Counted from the first letter of the stretch, positions 28,580-42,320 are shown. The stretch is DNA of 64,000 nucleotides from Pseudomonas sp. P8_241 (GCF_034008315.1 NZ_CP125377.1:1438001-1502000), one strand, 5' to 3'. Notes: a model not told the origin generated them from the sequence alone. Numbers and translations are program-made.

Positions 28580-29353
28580 ATGAAGAAACTCGTGCTGCTT
28601 GGCGCCCTGGCACTGTCCGTGCTGTCCCTGCCAACCTTCGCCGATGAAAAGCCTCTGAAAATCGGTATCGAAGCGGCTTACCCTCCATTCGCTTCCAAAG
28701 CACCGGACGGCAGCATCGTCGGCTTCGACTACGACATCGGCAACGCCCTGTGCGAAGAGATGAAGGTCAAGTGCGTGTGGGTCGAGCAAGAGTTCGACGG
28801 TCTGATCCCGGCGCTCAAAGTGCGCAAGATCGACGCGATCCTGTCGTCCATGTCGATCACTGAAGACCGCAAGAAGTCCGTGGACTTCACCAACAAGTAC
28901 TACAACACTCCGGCACGTCTGGTCATGAAGGCCGGCACCCAGGTCAGCGATGGCCTGACCGAGCTCAAGGGCAAGAACATCGGTGTGCAGCGCGGTTCGA
29001 TCCACGAGCGTTTCGCCCGCGAAGTCCTGGCCCCGCTGGGTGCCGAGATCAAGCCATACGGTTCGCAGAACGAAATTTACCTCGATGTGGCCGCCGGCCG
29101 CCTCGACGGCACCGTGGCAGACGCTACGCTTCTGGATGACGGCTTCCTGAAGACCGACGCCGGTAAAGGCTTCGCGTTCGTCGGCCCGGCATTCACCGAC
29201 GTCAAATACTTCGGCGACGGCGTAGGTATCGCGGTTCGCAAGGGTGACGCGCTGAAGGACAAGATCAACACCGCGATCGTGGCCATTCGCGAGAACGGCA
29301 AGTACAAGCAAATCCAGGACAAGTACTTCGCCTTCGATATCTACGGCAAGTAA
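28580..29353 (+). CDS. aotJ: Arginine/ornithine ABC transporter, binding protein
   Basis: 257-residue periplasmic solute-binding protein, family 3. Signal peptide [21 protein letters not shown]. The mature start [22 protein letters not shown] and [14 protein letters not shown] are the family signature for basic or polar amino acids, followed by [22 protein letters not shown]. It delivers arginine and ornithine to AotQ/AotM. First gene of aotJ-Q-M-orf-P, with argR beyond, and preceded by an ArgR site. A terminator-like hairpin after it probably makes it more abundant than the membrane components. Confidence 0.95.
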   Translation: MKKLVLLGALALSVLSLPTFADEKPLKIGIEAAYPPFASKAPDGSIVGFDYDIGNALCEEMKVKCVWVEQEFDGLIPALKVRKIDAILSSMSITEDRKKSVDFTNKYYNTPARLVMKAGTQVSDGLTELKGKNIGVQRGSIHERFAREVLAPLGAEIKPYGSQNEIYLDVAAGRLDGTVADATLLDDGFLKTDAGKGFAFVGPAFTDVKYFGDGVGIAVRKGDALKDKINTAIVAIRENGKYKQIQDKYFAFDIYGK

Positions 29354-29366
29354 CACGACACGTCCG

Positions 29367-29410
29367 AAATGGCGCAAGCAGCAGGATTTCTGAGGTTTGC
29401 GCCATTTTTT
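29367..29410 (+). terminator. Intra-operon attenuating hairpin aotJ/aotQ
   Basis: AAATGGCGCAA (29367-29377) pairs with TTTGCGCCATTT (29396-29407), and the T-run runs to 29410. It lies between the binding-protein gene and the permease genes of one operon, where partial termination or 3'-end protection would raise binding-protein mRNA over the rest. Confidence 0.8.
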
Positions 29411-29436
29411 CATCCGAACTTTCGAGGACCTGAATC

Positions 29437-30126
29437 ATGTTGAAAGGCTACGGGGCTGTCATCCTCGATGGCGCTTGGCTGACGCTTCAGCTCGCCTTGT
29501 CGTCCATGGTCCTGGCCATTGTTCTGGGCCTGATCGGCGTGGCTCTGCGTCTGTCGCCAGTGCGTTGGCTGGCGTGGCTGGGCGACCTCTACTCCACGGT
29601 GATCCGCGGTATTCCCGACCTGGTGTTGATCCTGCTGATTTTCTACGGTGGTCAGGACCTGTTGAACCGCGTCGCACCACTGCTGGGTTTTGACGAGTAC
29701 ATCGACCTGAACCCGTTGGCCGCCGGCATCGGCACCCTGGGTTTCATCTTCGGTGCGTACCTGTCGGAAACCTTCCGTGGCGCGTTCATGGCGATCCCCA
29801 AGGGGCAGGCCGAAGCCGGCATGGCGTACGGCATGAGCAGTTTTCAGGTGTTCTTCCGGGTGTTGGTGCCGCAGATGATTCGCCTGGCGATTCCGGGCTT
29901 CACCAATAACTGGCTGGTACTGACCAAGGCTACCGCGCTGATTTCGGTAGTAGGCCTGCAAGACATGATGTTCAAGGCCAAGCAGGCGGCAGACGCCACC
30001 CGCGAACCTTTCACCTTCTTCCTCGCAGTGGCGGCGATGTACCTGGTGATCACCAGTGTCTCGTTGCTGGCGTTGCGTCACCTTGAGAAGCGCTACTCGG
30101 TAGGCGTAAGGGCGGCTGATCTATGA
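29437..30126 (+). CDS. aotQ: Arginine/ornithine ABC transporter, permease
   Basis: 229-residue inner-membrane permease of the HisQ/HisM class with about five membrane helices. VIRGIPDLVLILLIFYGGQD (residues 49-68) and the ATPase-contacting EAA loop (SETFRGAFMAIPKGQAEAG then AYGMS near residues 109-132) are clear. It pairs with AotM as a heterodimer. Its last codons overlap the ATG of aotM by four bases (ATGA), indicating translational coupling. Confidence 0.95.
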   Translation: MLKGYGAVILDGAWLTLQLALSSMVLAIVLGLIGVALRLSPVRWLAWLGDLYSTVIRGIPDLVLILLIFYGGQDLLNRVAPLLGFDEYIDLNPLAAGIGTLGFIFGAYLSETFRGAFMAIPKGQAEAGMAYGMSSFQVFFRVLVPQMIRLAIPGFTNNWLVLTKATALISVVGLQDMMFKAKQAADATREPFTFFLAVAAMYLVITSVSLLALRHLEKRYSVGVRAADL

Positions 30127-30821
30127 TCTTCGACTACAACGTCATTTGGGAGGCTTTGCCGCTGTACCTCGGCGGCCTGGTGACTACCCTCAAGTTGCTC
30201 GCACTGTCGCTGTTTTTCGGCCTGCTGTGCGCGTTGCCTTTGGGCTTGATGCGCGTCTCGAAAAACGCCGTCGTCAACATATCGGCCTGGCTCTACACCT
30301 ACGTGATTCGCGGCACGCCGATGCTGGTGCAACTGTTCCTGATCTACTACGGTCTGGCGCAATTCGAAGCGGTACGTGAGAGCTTCCTCTGGCCGTGGCT
30401 GTCCAGCGCCACGTTCTGTGCGTGCCTGGCCTTCGCGATCAACACCAGTGCCTACACCGCCGAAATCATCGCCGGCAGCCTGCGGGCCACGCCGAACGGC
30501 GAGATCGAAGCGGCCAAGGCCATGGGCATGTCGCGCTTCAAGATGTACAAGCGCATCCTGCTGCCGTCGGCCCTGCGCCGGGCGCTGCCGCAGTACAGCA
30601 ACGAAGTGATCATGATGTTGCAGACCACCAGTCTGGCGTCCATCGTGACCCTGATCGACATCACCGGTGCGGCGCGCACGGTCAACGCGCAGTACTACCT
30701 GCCGTTCGAGGCGTACATCACCGCCGGCGTTTTCTACCTGTGCCTGACCTTCACTCTGGTGAAGCTGTTCAAGCTGGCCGAGCGTCGCTGGCTGGGCTAC
30801 CTGGCCCCGCGGAAGCACTGA
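30123..30821 (+). CDS. aotM: Arginine/ornithine ABC transporter, permease
   Basis: 232-residue HisM-class permease. The ...VIRGTPMLVQLFLIYYGLAQ segment (residues 60-79) and the EAA loop (IIAGSLRATPNGEIEAAKAM then GMSRFKMYKRI near residues 116-146) are present. It starts inside the end of aotQ. The following gene begins one base after its stop, so the operon is tightly packed. Confidence 0.95.
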   Translation: MIFDYNVIWEALPLYLGGLVTTLKLLALSLFFGLLCALPLGLMRVSKNAVVNISAWLYTYVIRGTPMLVQLFLIYYGLAQFEAVRESFLWPWLSSATFCACLAFAINTSAYTAEIIAGSLRATPNGEIEAAKAMGMSRFKMYKRILLPSALRRALPQYSNEVIMMLQTTSLASIVTLIDITGAARTVNAQYYLPFEAYITAGVFYLCLTFTLVKLFKLAERRWLGYLAPRKH

Positions 30822-30822
30822 T

Positions 30823-31935
30823 ATGGAACGCATCGATCATGCTTTGCCGTGGAGCCACCTTGGCAGCGAGCGCCAGATTTCGGTGTTCCGTTTCGGTAAT
30901 GGCGAGCGCAAGGCTTATATCCAGGCGAGCCTCCACGCCGATGAACTGCCGGGCATGCGCACGGCGTTCGAGCTGAAAAAGCGTCTGGCCGAACTTGAAG
31001 CCCAAGGCTTGCTCAACGGTGTGATCGAACTGGTGCCGGTGGCAAACCCACTGGGCCTTGGTCAATTGCTTCAGGGTAATCATCAAGGGCGTTTCGAGGC
31101 GGGCAGCGGCAAGAACTTCAACCGTGATTTCGTTGAGTTGAGCGCGCCAGTGGCCGCACAACTCGATGGGCATCTGGGCGATGACCCGCACGCCAATATC
31201 CAGTTGATCCGCCAGACCATGAGCGATCATCTGGCCGCGTTGCCACCGGCGAGCAGCCAGTTGCAGGGCATGCAGCGCGTCCTGCTCAGTCACGCCTGCA
31301 CCGCTGATGTCGTGCTGGATCTGCATTGCGATGCCGAGGCGGCGCTGCACATGTACGCCTTGCCGCAGCATTGGCCGCAGTGGCGCTCGCTGGCCGCGCA
31401 CCTGAACGTGCGGGTCGGTTTGCTGGCGGAAGATTCTGGCGGCAGTTCGTTTGACGAAGCCTGTTCGCTGCCGTGGTTGCGTCTGTCGCGTCTGTTCCCC
31501 GATGCGCAGATTCCACTGGCGTGCCTGGCGACTACCATTGAATTAGGTGGTCAGGCCGATACCGGTCGCGCCGAGGCCCAAGCCTACGCCGAGGGCATTC
31601 TGGCGTTCCTCGCCGAGCAAGGCTTGATCAGCGGCCAATGGCCGAAACCTGCGCAAGACCCTTGCGAAGGCCTGCCGTTCGAGGGCACCGAATTGCTGTT
31701 CGCGCCGCACCCCGGTGTGGTGAGTTTCCTGCGTAAACCCGGCGAATGGGTTGAGGCGGGCGATGAGATTTTTGAAGTGATCGATCCGTTGGCGGATCGG
31801 GTCAGCACGGTGTGTGCTGGTACGTCCGGGGTGCTGTTTGCCATTGAACGGCTGCGTTATGCCCAACCCGGTTTCTGGCTGGCCAAGGTGGCGGGGCGCG
31901 AAGCGCTGCGTCACGGGCGCTTGCTCAACGACTGA
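30823..31935 (+). CDS. AstE/aspartoacylase-family zinc hydrolase of the aot operon
   Basis: 370 residues of the succinylglutamate desuccinylase/aspartoacylase family. Zinc and active-site features: IQASLHADELPGMRTAFEL near residue 30 (His and Glu ligands), GKNFNRDFVEL near residue 96, LDLHCDAEAALHMY near 166, and a glutamate in CLATTIELGGQAD near 245. The C-terminal part (LLFAPHPGVVSFL onwards) forms the beta-barrel typical of the family. It corresponds to the uncharacterised PA0891 located between aotM and aotP in P. aeruginosa. It probably deacylates an N-acyl amino acid, perhaps an arginine or ornithine derivative brought in by Aot; this has not been shown. Confidence 0.88.
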   Translation: MERIDHALPWSHLGSERQISVFRFGNGERKAYIQASLHADELPGMRTAFELKKRLAELEAQGLLNGVIELVPVANPLGLGQLLQGNHQGRFEAGSGKNFNRDFVELSAPVAAQLDGHLGDDPHANIQLIRQTMSDHLAALPPASSQLQGMQRVLLSHACTADVVLDLHCDAEAALHMYALPQHWPQWRSLAAHLNVRVGLLAEDSGGSSFDEACSLPWLRLSRLFPDAQIPLACLATTIELGGQADTGRAEAQAYAEGILAFLAEQGLISGQWPKPAQDPCEGLPFEGTELLFAPHPGVVSFLRKPGEWVEAGDEIFEVIDPLADRVSTVCAGTSGVLFAIERLRYAQPGFWLAKVAGREALRHGRLLND

Positions 31936-31962
31936 CTGACTGTTTTTGTGAGAACCGACCGC

Positions 31963-32727
31963 ATGTACAAGCTTGAAGTCCAAGACCTGCATAAACGCTA
32001 CGGCAGTCACGAAGTGCTCAAGGGCGTGTCCCTGAAAGCGGCGGCTGGCGATGTGATCAGCATCATCGGCTCCAGTGGCTCTGGCAAAAGTACTTTCCTG
32101 CGCTGCATCAACCTGCTGGAGCAGCCGCACGCGGGCAAGATCCTGCTCAACAACGAAGAGTTGAAGCTGGTGGCGAACAAGGACGGCGCGCTGAAGGCTG
32201 CCGACCCGAAACAGTTGCAACGCATGCGTTCGCGCCTGTCGATGGTGTTCCAGCATTTCAACCTGTGGTCGCACATGACCGCGCTGGAAAACATCATGGA
32301 AGCGCCGGTTCACGTGCTCGGTATATCGAAAGCTGAAGCGCGTGAGAAAGCCGAGCACTACCTGAACAAGGTCGGCGTGGCCCATCGCAAAGACGCTTAC
32401 CCGGGCCATATGTCCGGTGGCGAACAACAGCGTGTGGCGATTGCCCGTGCGCTGGCGATGGAGCCTGAAGTGATGCTGTTCGATGAGCCGACCTCGGCCC
32501 TCGACCCGGAGCTGGTCGGCGACGTGCTGAAAGTCATGCAGGCCCTGGCTCAGGAAGGCCGGACCATGGTCGTGGTGACCCACGAAATGGGCTTCGCCCG
32601 TGAAGTGTCGAACCAGTTGGTGTTCCTGCACAAAGGTATCGTCGAAGAAAGTGGCAACCCGCGTGAAGTGCTGGTCAATCCGCAGTCCGAGCGGTTGCAG
32701 CAATTCCTGTCCGGCAGCTTGAAGTAA
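31963..32727 (+). CDS. aotP: Arginine/ornithine ABC transporter, ATPase
   Basis: 254-residue HisP-type ATPase. Walker [10 protein letters not shown] near residue 37, signature [20 protein letters not shown] near residue 149-168, Walker [18 protein letters not shown], and the H-loop [16 protein letters not shown] at 31948 would add five residues; the ATG at 31963 gives the usual [14 protein letters not shown] start. It completes the importer with AotJ, Q and M. Confidence 0.95.
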   Translation: MYKLEVQDLHKRYGSHEVLKGVSLKAAAGDVISIIGSSGSGKSTFLRCINLLEQPHAGKILLNNEELKLVANKDGALKAADPKQLQRMRSRLSMVFQHFNLWSHMTALENIMEAPVHVLGISKAEAREKAEHYLNKVGVAHRKDAYPGHMSGGEQQRVAIARALAMEPEVMLFDEPTSALDPELVGDVLKVMQALAQEGRTMVVVTHEMGFAREVSNQLVFLHKGIVEESGNPREVLVNPQSERLQQFLSGSLK

Positions 32728-32791
32728 TCAAGACTGCCGTTGCGCACCGCGATAGTGCATGCTTCGCGATTTAGAGGCCGACCCCAATCCC

Positions 32792-32882
32792 CTGTAGGAG
32801 CCGGCTTGCCGGCGATGGCGGTATGTCTGTGCCAGATATGCAGCCTGGCCCATCGCTATCGCCAGCAAGCCGGCACCTACAG
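32792..32882. repeat. REP inverted pair
   Basis: CTGTAGGAGCCGGCTTGCC at 32792 and the inverted GCCAGCAAGCCGGCACCTACAG ending near 32882, separating aotP from argR. Confidence 0.8.
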
Positions 32883-32975
32883 GTTTGATCGTTGCTGGTT
32901 TTGAGATTTGCGTTCATTTACGGGCTAGCATTGGCCCATGCCTTCATCACTGTTTTTCGCTTCGGATTGCCCACA

Positions 32976-33956
32976 ATGACTGCCCATCGAATTGGTTTCC
33001 TGATTTGGCCCAGCACCAAAGCACTGACGCTTGCGCTGGCTGAGGAGGCCTTGCGTGTTGCCCAGCGTGTGCATCCGGACGTGGTCTACGAACTGACGTT
33101 CCTGCAGGCCGAACCGCCGACCGAAGGCGCCTGGCAATTGCCCGGTGAAGCGTGGACCGGCAAGCTCGAAAACTTTCAGAAACTGTTCCTGCTCGCTGAC
33201 GAGCCGCCGACCACAATGGCGCCTGCGCTCAGCAGCGCGCTCAAGCAACTGGTGCGCGCCGGTTGCGTGATTGGCGGCCTGTCGGCCGGTGTCTATCCGC
33301 TGGCGCAACTGGGTTTGCTCGATGGCTATCGTGCTGCCGTGCACTGGCGCTGGCAGGACGATTTCGCCGAGCGCTTCCCGAAAGTCATCGCCACCAGCCA
33401 TCTGTTCGACTGGGACCGCGATCGCCTGACCGCGTGCGGCGGCATGTCGGTACTCGACCTGTTGCTGGCGGTGCTGGCCCGAGATCACGGCGCTGAACTG
33501 GCCGGTGCCGTGTCGGAAGAACTGGTGGTCGAGCGCATCCGCGAGGGCGGCGAACGCCAGCGCATTCCACTGCAAAACCGCCTCGGCTCCAGCCATCCGA
33601 AACTCACCCAGGCGGTGTTGCTGATGGAAGCCAATATCGAAGAGCCACTGACCACTGACGAAATCGCCCAGCACGTGTGCGTGTCCCGTCGGCAGCTGGA
33701 GCGCATCTTCAAGCAGTACCTCAACCGCGTGCCGAGCCAGTATTACCTGGAGCTGCGCCTGAACAAGGCCCGGCAAATGTTGATGCAAACCAGCAAGTCG
33801 ATCATCCAGATCGGCCTGTCGTGTGGCTTCTCCTCGGGGCCGCATTTCTCCAGTGCCTACCGCAATTTCTTCGGCGCCACGCCGCGGGAAGATCGCAACC
33901 AGCGGCGCAGCAGCAGCCCGTTTGAATTGTCGTCGGTGCCTTCCGAGCGCGGCTAG
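32976..33956 (+). CDS. argR: Arginine-responsive AraC-family regulator ArgR
   Basis: 326 residues. The N-terminal DJ-1/PfpI-like (GATase1-like) sensor domain (MTAHRIGFLIWPSTKALTLA, GCVIGGLSAGVYPLAQLGLL) is followed by a C-terminal AraC double HTH (DEIAQHVCVSRRQLERIFKQ, then IIQIGLSCGFSSGPHFSSAY). This is the Pseudomonas ArgR, unrelated to E. coli ArgR. With arginine it activates aot and aru and represses biosynthesis. The frame is open from 32892; the ATG at 32976 gives the known N-terminus. A REP pair separates it from aotP, but in P. aeruginosa it is transcribed with the aot operon. Confidence 0.94.
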   Translation: MTAHRIGFLIWPSTKALTLALAEEALRVAQRVHPDVVYELTFLQAEPPTEGAWQLPGEAWTGKLENFQKLFLLADEPPTTMAPALSSALKQLVRAGCVIGGLSAGVYPLAQLGLLDGYRAAVHWRWQDDFAERFPKVIATSHLFDWDRDRLTACGGMSVLDLLLAVLARDHGAELAGAVSEELVVERIREGGERQRIPLQNRLGSSHPKLTQAVLLMEANIEEPLTTDEIAQHVCVSRRQLERIFKQYLNRVPSQYYLELRLNKARQMLMQTSKSIIQIGLSCGFSSGPHFSSAYRNFFGATPREDRNQRRSSSPFELSSVPSERG

Positions 33957-33981
33957 CTCCAGCGCCCGTCGATCATGTGCC

Positions 33982-34069
33982 CTGTAGGAGACGGCTTGCC
34001 GGCGAAGGCGTCCTCAAGGGCAGTGTATGGCTCTGGGCCGCCTTCGCTGGCAAGCCAGCTCCTACAAGG
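33982..34069. repeat. REP inverted pair
   Basis: CTGTAGGAGACGGCTTGCCGG at 33982 and the inverted CTGGCAAGCCAGCTCCTACAAG ending near 34068. Confidence 0.8.
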
Positions 34070-34116
34070 GCGTCGGTTTCCCGCGGAACTGCCTATAAGC
34101 GCTCGCGACAGTTTAA

Positions 34117-35505
<1,389 letters not shown>

Positions 35506-35580
35506 TAGACCCTTCGACGCCTGAGCTTTCAGGCGTCGAACCGAATTTTTTATGCCGGACCAGTCCTGACGCACCACCCC

Positions 35581-35667
35581 TGTAGGAGCCGGCTTGCTGG
35601 CGATGAGGCCCTTAAGCCTTGCGACGATCAACCTGCCGCCATCGCCACCAAGCCGGCTCCTGCAAAG
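35581..35667. repeat. REP inverted pair
   Basis: TGTAGGAGCCGGCTTGCTGGCGATG at 35581 (first 20 bases most conserved) and the inverted CACCAAGCCGGCTCCTGCA near 35646-35664, inside the aru operon between aruC and aruF. Confidence 0.78.
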
Positions 35668-35728
35668 GGTGTTTCAAGTTGAACCCGGTGTTTTTTCCTA
35701 TAAGAGTTTTACGATAAGGAGTGACACC

Positions 35729-36748
35729 ATGCTGGTGATGCGCCCCGCGCAAATGGCTGATCTGGGCGAGGTACAGCGTCTGGCTGCGGACAGCCCGATT
35801 GGTGTCACTTCCTTGCCGGATGACGTTGAACGCCTGAGCGACAAGATCGCCGCGAGCGAAGCTTCGTTTGCCGCCGAAGTGAGCTTCAACGGTGAAGAGA
35901 GCTATTTCTTCGTTCTTGAAGACTCGACCACCGGCAAACTGGTGGGCTGTTCGGCCATCGTGGCCTCGGCCGGTTATTCCGAGCCGTTCTACAGTTTCCG
36001 CAACGAAACCTTCGTGCACGCCTCCCGCGAGCTGAAGATTCACAACAAGATCCACGTGCTCTCGCAGTGCCACGACCTGACCGGCAACAGCTTGTTGACC
36101 AGTTTCTACGTGCAGCGTGAGCTGGTGGGTTCGCCTTGGGCTGAACTCAATTCCCGTGGCCGCTTGCTGTTCGTCGCCAGCCATCCAGAGCGCTTTGCCG
36201 ATTCGGTGGTGACCGAGATCGTCGGCTACAGCGATGAAAACGGTGACTCGCCATTCTGGGATGCCATCGGCCGCAACTTCTTCGACCTCAACTATGCCGA
36301 AGCCGAGCGTCTGTGCGGGCTCAAAAGCCGCACGTTCCTCGCCGAACTGATGCCGCATTACCCGATCTACGTGCCGTTGCTGCCGGACTCCGCGCAAGAA
36401 GCCATGGGCCAGGTACATCCGCGGGCACAGATCACCTTCGACATCCTGATGCGCGAAGGCTTCGAGACCGATCACTACATCGACATCTTCGACGGCGGCC
36501 CAACGCTGCATGCCCGCGTTTCGGGGATTCGTTCGATTGCCCAGAGCCGCGTGGTGCCGGTAAAGATCGGCGAGCCGGCCAAAGGTGTCGGCCGACAGTA
36601 CCTGGTGGCCAATGCCCAGTTGCAGGATTACCGTGCGGTCATGCTCGAGCTCGACTACGCGCCGGGCAAACCCGTGATCCTGGATCTGGAAGCGGCCGAA
36701 GCCCTGGGCGTCGGCGAGGGTGCGAGCGTGCGCCTGGTAGCGGTTTAA
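35729..36748 (+). CDS. aruF: Arginine N-succinyltransferase, subunit alpha
   Basis: 339 residues. AstA-family acyltransferase that moves a succinyl group from succinyl-CoA to arginine (and ornithine), the first AST step. The start MLVMRPAQMADLGEVQRLA and the core HDLTGNSLLTSFYVQREL, RLLFVASHPERFAD, SPFWDAIGRNFFDL and LMPHYPIYVPLLP match the family. It is paralogous over its whole length to the next gene; Pseudomonas enzymes work as AruF-AruG heterodimers, whereas enterobacteria have a single AstA. AAGGAG sits before the ATG. Confidence 0.95.
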   Translation: MLVMRPAQMADLGEVQRLAADSPIGVTSLPDDVERLSDKIAASEASFAAEVSFNGEESYFFVLEDSTTGKLVGCSAIVASAGYSEPFYSFRNETFVHASRELKIHNKIHVLSQCHDLTGNSLLTSFYVQRELVGSPWAELNSRGRLLFVASHPERFADSVVTEIVGYSDENGDSPFWDAIGRNFFDLNYAEAERLCGLKSRTFLAELMPHYPIYVPLLPDSAQEAMGQVHPRAQITFDILMREGFETDHYIDIFDGGPTLHARVSGIRSIAQSRVVPVKIGEPAKGVGRQYLVANAQLQDYRAVMLELDYAPGKPVILDLEAAEALGVGEGASVRLVAV

Positions 36749-36818
36749 CGTCGCAATTGATGCCTAGAAAGCAGCGAAGTTTCACGGGGGGCGCAAGCGA
36801 CCCGTCTGAGGAGATAGC

Positions 36819-39310
<2,492 letters not shown>

Positions 39311-39312
39311 TG

Positions 39313-39408
39313 CCCATCGCTGGCAAGCCAGCTCCCACAGGTCCTGCGTCGAACACAAGATTTGTGAACACCGCTGAACCTGTAGGAGCTGGCTTGCCAG
39401 CGATCGGC
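39313..39408. repeat. REP inverted pair
   Basis: CCATCGCTGGCAAGCCAGCTCC at 39314 and the inverted GTAGGAGCTGGCTTGCCAGCGATC ending near 39405, with outward/inward order opposite to most pairs in the window, inside the aru operon. Confidence 0.78.
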
Positions 39409-39473
39409 CGCGAAGCGGCCGCCAATCCTTTGTTACTGATGCCTATAAAAAACAGATTCGTGGAGCCTCGCTG

Positions 39474-40820
39474 ATGAAATCCTATGAAGTCAATTTTGAC
39501 GGTCTAGTGGGGCCGACCCATAACTACGGCGGTCTGTCCTACGGCAACGTCGCCTCCCAGAGCAACAGCCAGCAGTCTTCCAACCCGAAGGAAGCCGCGC
39601 TGCAAGGCCTGGCGAAGATGAAAGCGCTGATGGAAATGGGCTTCCAGCAAGGCGTGCTGGCACCGCAAGAACGTCCGGACGTGGCAGCCCTGCGTCGCCT
39701 GGGCTTTGGCGGCACCGACGCTCAAGTCATCGAGCGCGCCGCCAAGGAAGCGATGCCGCTACTGGTCGCCAGTTGCTCGGCGTCGAGCATGTGGGTGGCC
39801 AACGCCGCCACTGTCAGCCCCAGCGCCGACACCGCGGACGGCCGCGTGCATTTCACCGCCGCCAACCTCAACTGCAAATATCACCGCAGCATCGAGCATC
39901 CGACCACCAGTCGTGTGCTGGGCGCGATGTTCGCTGATCAACAACACTTCGCGCACCACGCCGCGTTGCCGGCCGTGGCGCAGTTCGGTGATGAAGGCGC
40001 GGCCAACCACACGCGTTTCTGCCGTGAGTACGGCGAAGCCGGCGTCGAGTTCTTCGTGTTCGGTCGCAGCGCGTTCGACACCCGCTACCCGGCACCGCAG
40101 AAGTACCCGGCGCGCCAGACCCTCGAAGCGTCCCAGGCCGTTGCCCGTCTGCATGGTTTGAGCGATGACGGCGTGGTCTATGCCCAGCAGAACCCGTCGG
40201 TGATCGATCAGGGCGTGTTCCACAACGACGTGATCGCCGTGGGCAACGGTGAAGTGCTGTTCTATCACGAGGACGCGTTTCTCGAGACCGAGAAGATGCT
40301 CGCAGAATTGCAGAGTAAACTTGCCAAGGTCGGTGGGAAATTTCAGTCGGTTTGCGTACCGCGTTCCGCGGTAACCGTAGAAGACGCGGTTCGGTCCTAC
40401 CTGTTCAATAGCCAGCTTCTGTCGCGTTCTGACGGCTCCATGCTGTTGATCGTGCCGGAAGAATGCCGTGGCAACGAGCGTGTCTGGCAATACTTGCAGG
40501 GTTTGACCAGCTCCGGCGGCCTTATCCGCGAAGTGAAAGTCTTCGATCTCAAGCAGAGCATGCAGAACGGTGGTGGCCCGGCTTGCTTGCGACTGCGCGT
40601 CGCACTCAACGAAACCGAACTGGCGGCGGTCAATCAAGGGGTTATCATGACCGCACCGTTGTACGGCTCGCTGACCGAATGGGTCGACAAGCACTACCGC
40701 GACCGCATGACCGAAAACGATCTGGCGGACCCGCAGTTGCTGCTTGAGTGCCGGACGGCACTGGATGAACTGACGCAAATCCTTAAACTGGGCGCGGTTT
40801 ATCCATTCCAGATCAATTGA
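39474..40820 (+). CDS. aruB: N-succinylarginine dihydrolase
   Basis: 448 residues. AstB hydrolyses N2-succinylarginine to succinylornithine, CO2 and ammonia (second AST step). Family features: [19 protein letters not shown] at the start, [19 protein letters not shown] near residue 108, [19 protein letters not shown] near 130, the catalytic His in [20 protein letters not shown] near 248, and the late [15 protein letters not shown] near residue 364 with the active-site Cys. Length equals AstB. Confidence 0.96.
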   Translation: MKSYEVNFDGLVGPTHNYGGLSYGNVASQSNSQQSSNPKEAALQGLAKMKALMEMGFQQGVLAPQERPDVAALRRLGFGGTDAQVIERAAKEAMPLLVASCSASSMWVANAATVSPSADTADGRVHFTAANLNCKYHRSIEHPTTSRVLGAMFADQQHFAHHAALPAVAQFGDEGAANHTRFCREYGEAGVEFFVFGRSAFDTRYPAPQKYPARQTLEASQAVARLHGLSDDGVVYAQQNPSVIDQGVFHNDVIAVGNGEVLFYHEDAFLETEKMLAELQSKLAKVGGKFQSVCVPRSAVTVEDAVRSYLFNSQLLSRSDGSMLLIVPEECRGNERVWQYLQGLTSSGGLIREVKVFDLKQSMQNGGGPACLRLRVALNETELAAVNQGVIMTAPLYGSLTEWVDKHYRDRMTENDLADPQLLLECRTALDELTQILKLGAVYPFQIN

Positions 40821-40880
40821 TCGACGGTGCGTTGTCCGATACGACAGCGCACCGCTTCATCTCAAACGAGAGCGTAAAAC

Positions 40881-41171
40881 ATGAGCGATTCCCTGCAGCT
40901 GATCCTTGAAGACACCGACGGTACGCAACTGGAGACTTCCTGCACCCGCGTCGCGGTCCTGTGGCAAGGCAAAGAGCTGTGGATCCAGCAGGACGGCCGC
41001 GGCCAACTGTTGATCGGCGTGGACGTCGAAGAAGGCGACGCCGAATACGCAAACCTGCTGTTGCGCCCATTGGCGACTAATCTGGTAAGTCTGCAGCTGG
41101 AGATGGAACCGGCTGAACTCGGCGACGACGAGGATCACGTTCACGGCCCGGATTGCAATCACGACCACTAA
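40881..41171 (+). CDS. Small conserved protein of the aru operon, His-rich tail
   Basis: 96 residues located between aruB and aruE, where P. aeruginosa has the uncharacterised PA0900. A predicted beta-rich body (LEDTDGTQLETSCTRVAVLW, QDGRGQLLIGVDVEEGDAEY) ends in an acidic, histidine-rich tail DEDHVHGPDCNHDH that looks like a metal-binding patch. AruE downstream is a zinc enzyme, so a metal-supply role is conceivable, but nothing in the sequence proves it. The gap to aruE is 12 bp. Confidence 0.82.
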   Translation: MSDSLQLILEDTDGTQLETSCTRVAVLWQGKELWIQQDGRGQLLIGVDVEEGDAEYANLLLRPLATNLVSLQLEMEPAELGDDEDHVHGPDCNHDH

Positions 41172-41183
41172 GGAAGCCGCTCT

Positions 41184-42194
41184 ATGCTCGCCCTCGGCAA
41201 ACTGCTTGAACTGACCCTCGCCGGCCGCGAACCGGCGGAGAAGACTCAACTGACTGTCGAAGGCGTGCGTATGCGCTGGTTGAGCGAAGGTGCGCTGGAA
41301 GTCCGGCCACCTGAAGCTCGCGACAATGGCCTGGACCTGCTGCTGTCGGCGGGTATCCATGGCAACGAAACAGCGCCGATCGAGTTGCTTGATCGCCTGT
41401 TGCATGACATAGCCCGCGGCGACCTGAAGCCGCGCGCCCGTATTCTGTTCCTGTTTGGCAACCCGGAAGCGATTCGCAAGGGCGAGCGTTTCGTCGAGCA
41501 GGACGTCAATCGGCTGTTCAACGGCCGTCACGAACAAAGCAGCGGTTGCGAAGCCCTGCGTGCTTGTGAGCTGGAGCGGTTGGCGGCGAGTTTCTTCAGC
41601 CTGCCGGATCGCCAGCGCTTGCATTACGACCTGCACACCGCCATCCGTGGCTCAAAAATCGAGCAGTTCGCCTTGTATCCATGGAAGGAAGACCGCCAAC
41701 ACTCGCGCCAGGAGCTGGCTCGCCTGCGTGCTGCCGGCATGGAAGCGGTGCTGCTGCAAAACAAACCGTCCATCGTGTTCAGTTCCTACACCTACGACAA
41801 GCTCGGGGCCGAGGCATTCACCCTCGAGCTGGGCAAGGCGCGGCCGTTCGGGCAGAACGACGGGGTCAATGTGTCTCTGCTGGAAAAACGCCTCAAGCAG
41901 ATCATTGAAGGTACCGAGCCGGAATTGACCGACACGGCGCTGGACGGTTTGCAGCTCTACAGCGTGGCACGGGAAATCATCAAGCACAGCGACAGCTTCC
42001 GCCTGAACCTGCCAGTGGACATCGAGAATTTTTCGGAGCTGGAAGTGGGTTATCTGTTGGCGGAAGACATCGCCAATACCCGCTGGATCATCGAGGAGGA
42101 GGGCGCCCGGATCATCTTTCCGAACCCCAAGGTGAAGAACGGCCTGCGCGCCGGCATCCTGGTCGTGCCGACCACCGACGAAAACCTGGCCTGA
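41184..42194 (+). CDS. aruE: Succinylglutamate desuccinylase
   Basis: 336 residues. AstE cleaves succinylglutamate to succinate and glutamate, the last AST step. Zinc site: [19 protein letters not shown] near residue 53 (His, Glu) and a later His in [18 protein letters not shown] near 152. [13 protein letters not shown] near residue 103 binds substrate, and the catalytic Glu lies in [14 protein letters not shown] near 215. The family is the same as the hydrolase at 30823, but this is the true AstE by length and context. Ends the aru operon before a REP pair. Confidence 0.95.
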   Translation: MLALGKLLELTLAGREPAEKTQLTVEGVRMRWLSEGALEVRPPEARDNGLDLLLSAGIHGNETAPIELLDRLLHDIARGDLKPRARILFLFGNPEAIRKGERFVEQDVNRLFNGRHEQSSGCEALRACELERLAASFFSLPDRQRLHYDLHTAIRGSKIEQFALYPWKEDRQHSRQELARLRAAGMEAVLLQNKPSIVFSSYTYDKLGAEAFTLELGKARPFGQNDGVNVSLLEKRLKQIIEGTEPELTDTALDGLQLYSVAREIIKHSDSFRLNLPVDIENFSELEVGYLLAEDIANTRWIIEEEGARIIFPNPKVKNGLRAGILVVPTTDENLA

Positions 42195-42210
42195 AACAAC
42201 ACGATTCACT

Positions 42211-42313
42211 CTGTAGGAGCGAGCATGCTCGCGATGGTCGTCAACGATAACGCTGGGAGTCTGACACCCCGTGGCGCTCTTGGGCCCATCGCGACCATGC
42301 TCGCTCCTACAGG
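42211..42313. repeat. REP inverted pair
   Basis: CTGTAGGAGCGAGCATGCTCGC at 42211 and the inverted GCGACCATGCTCGCTCCTACAG ending near 42313, between convergent aruE and ribH. Confidence 0.82.
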
Positions 42314-42320
42314 GTTGTGT

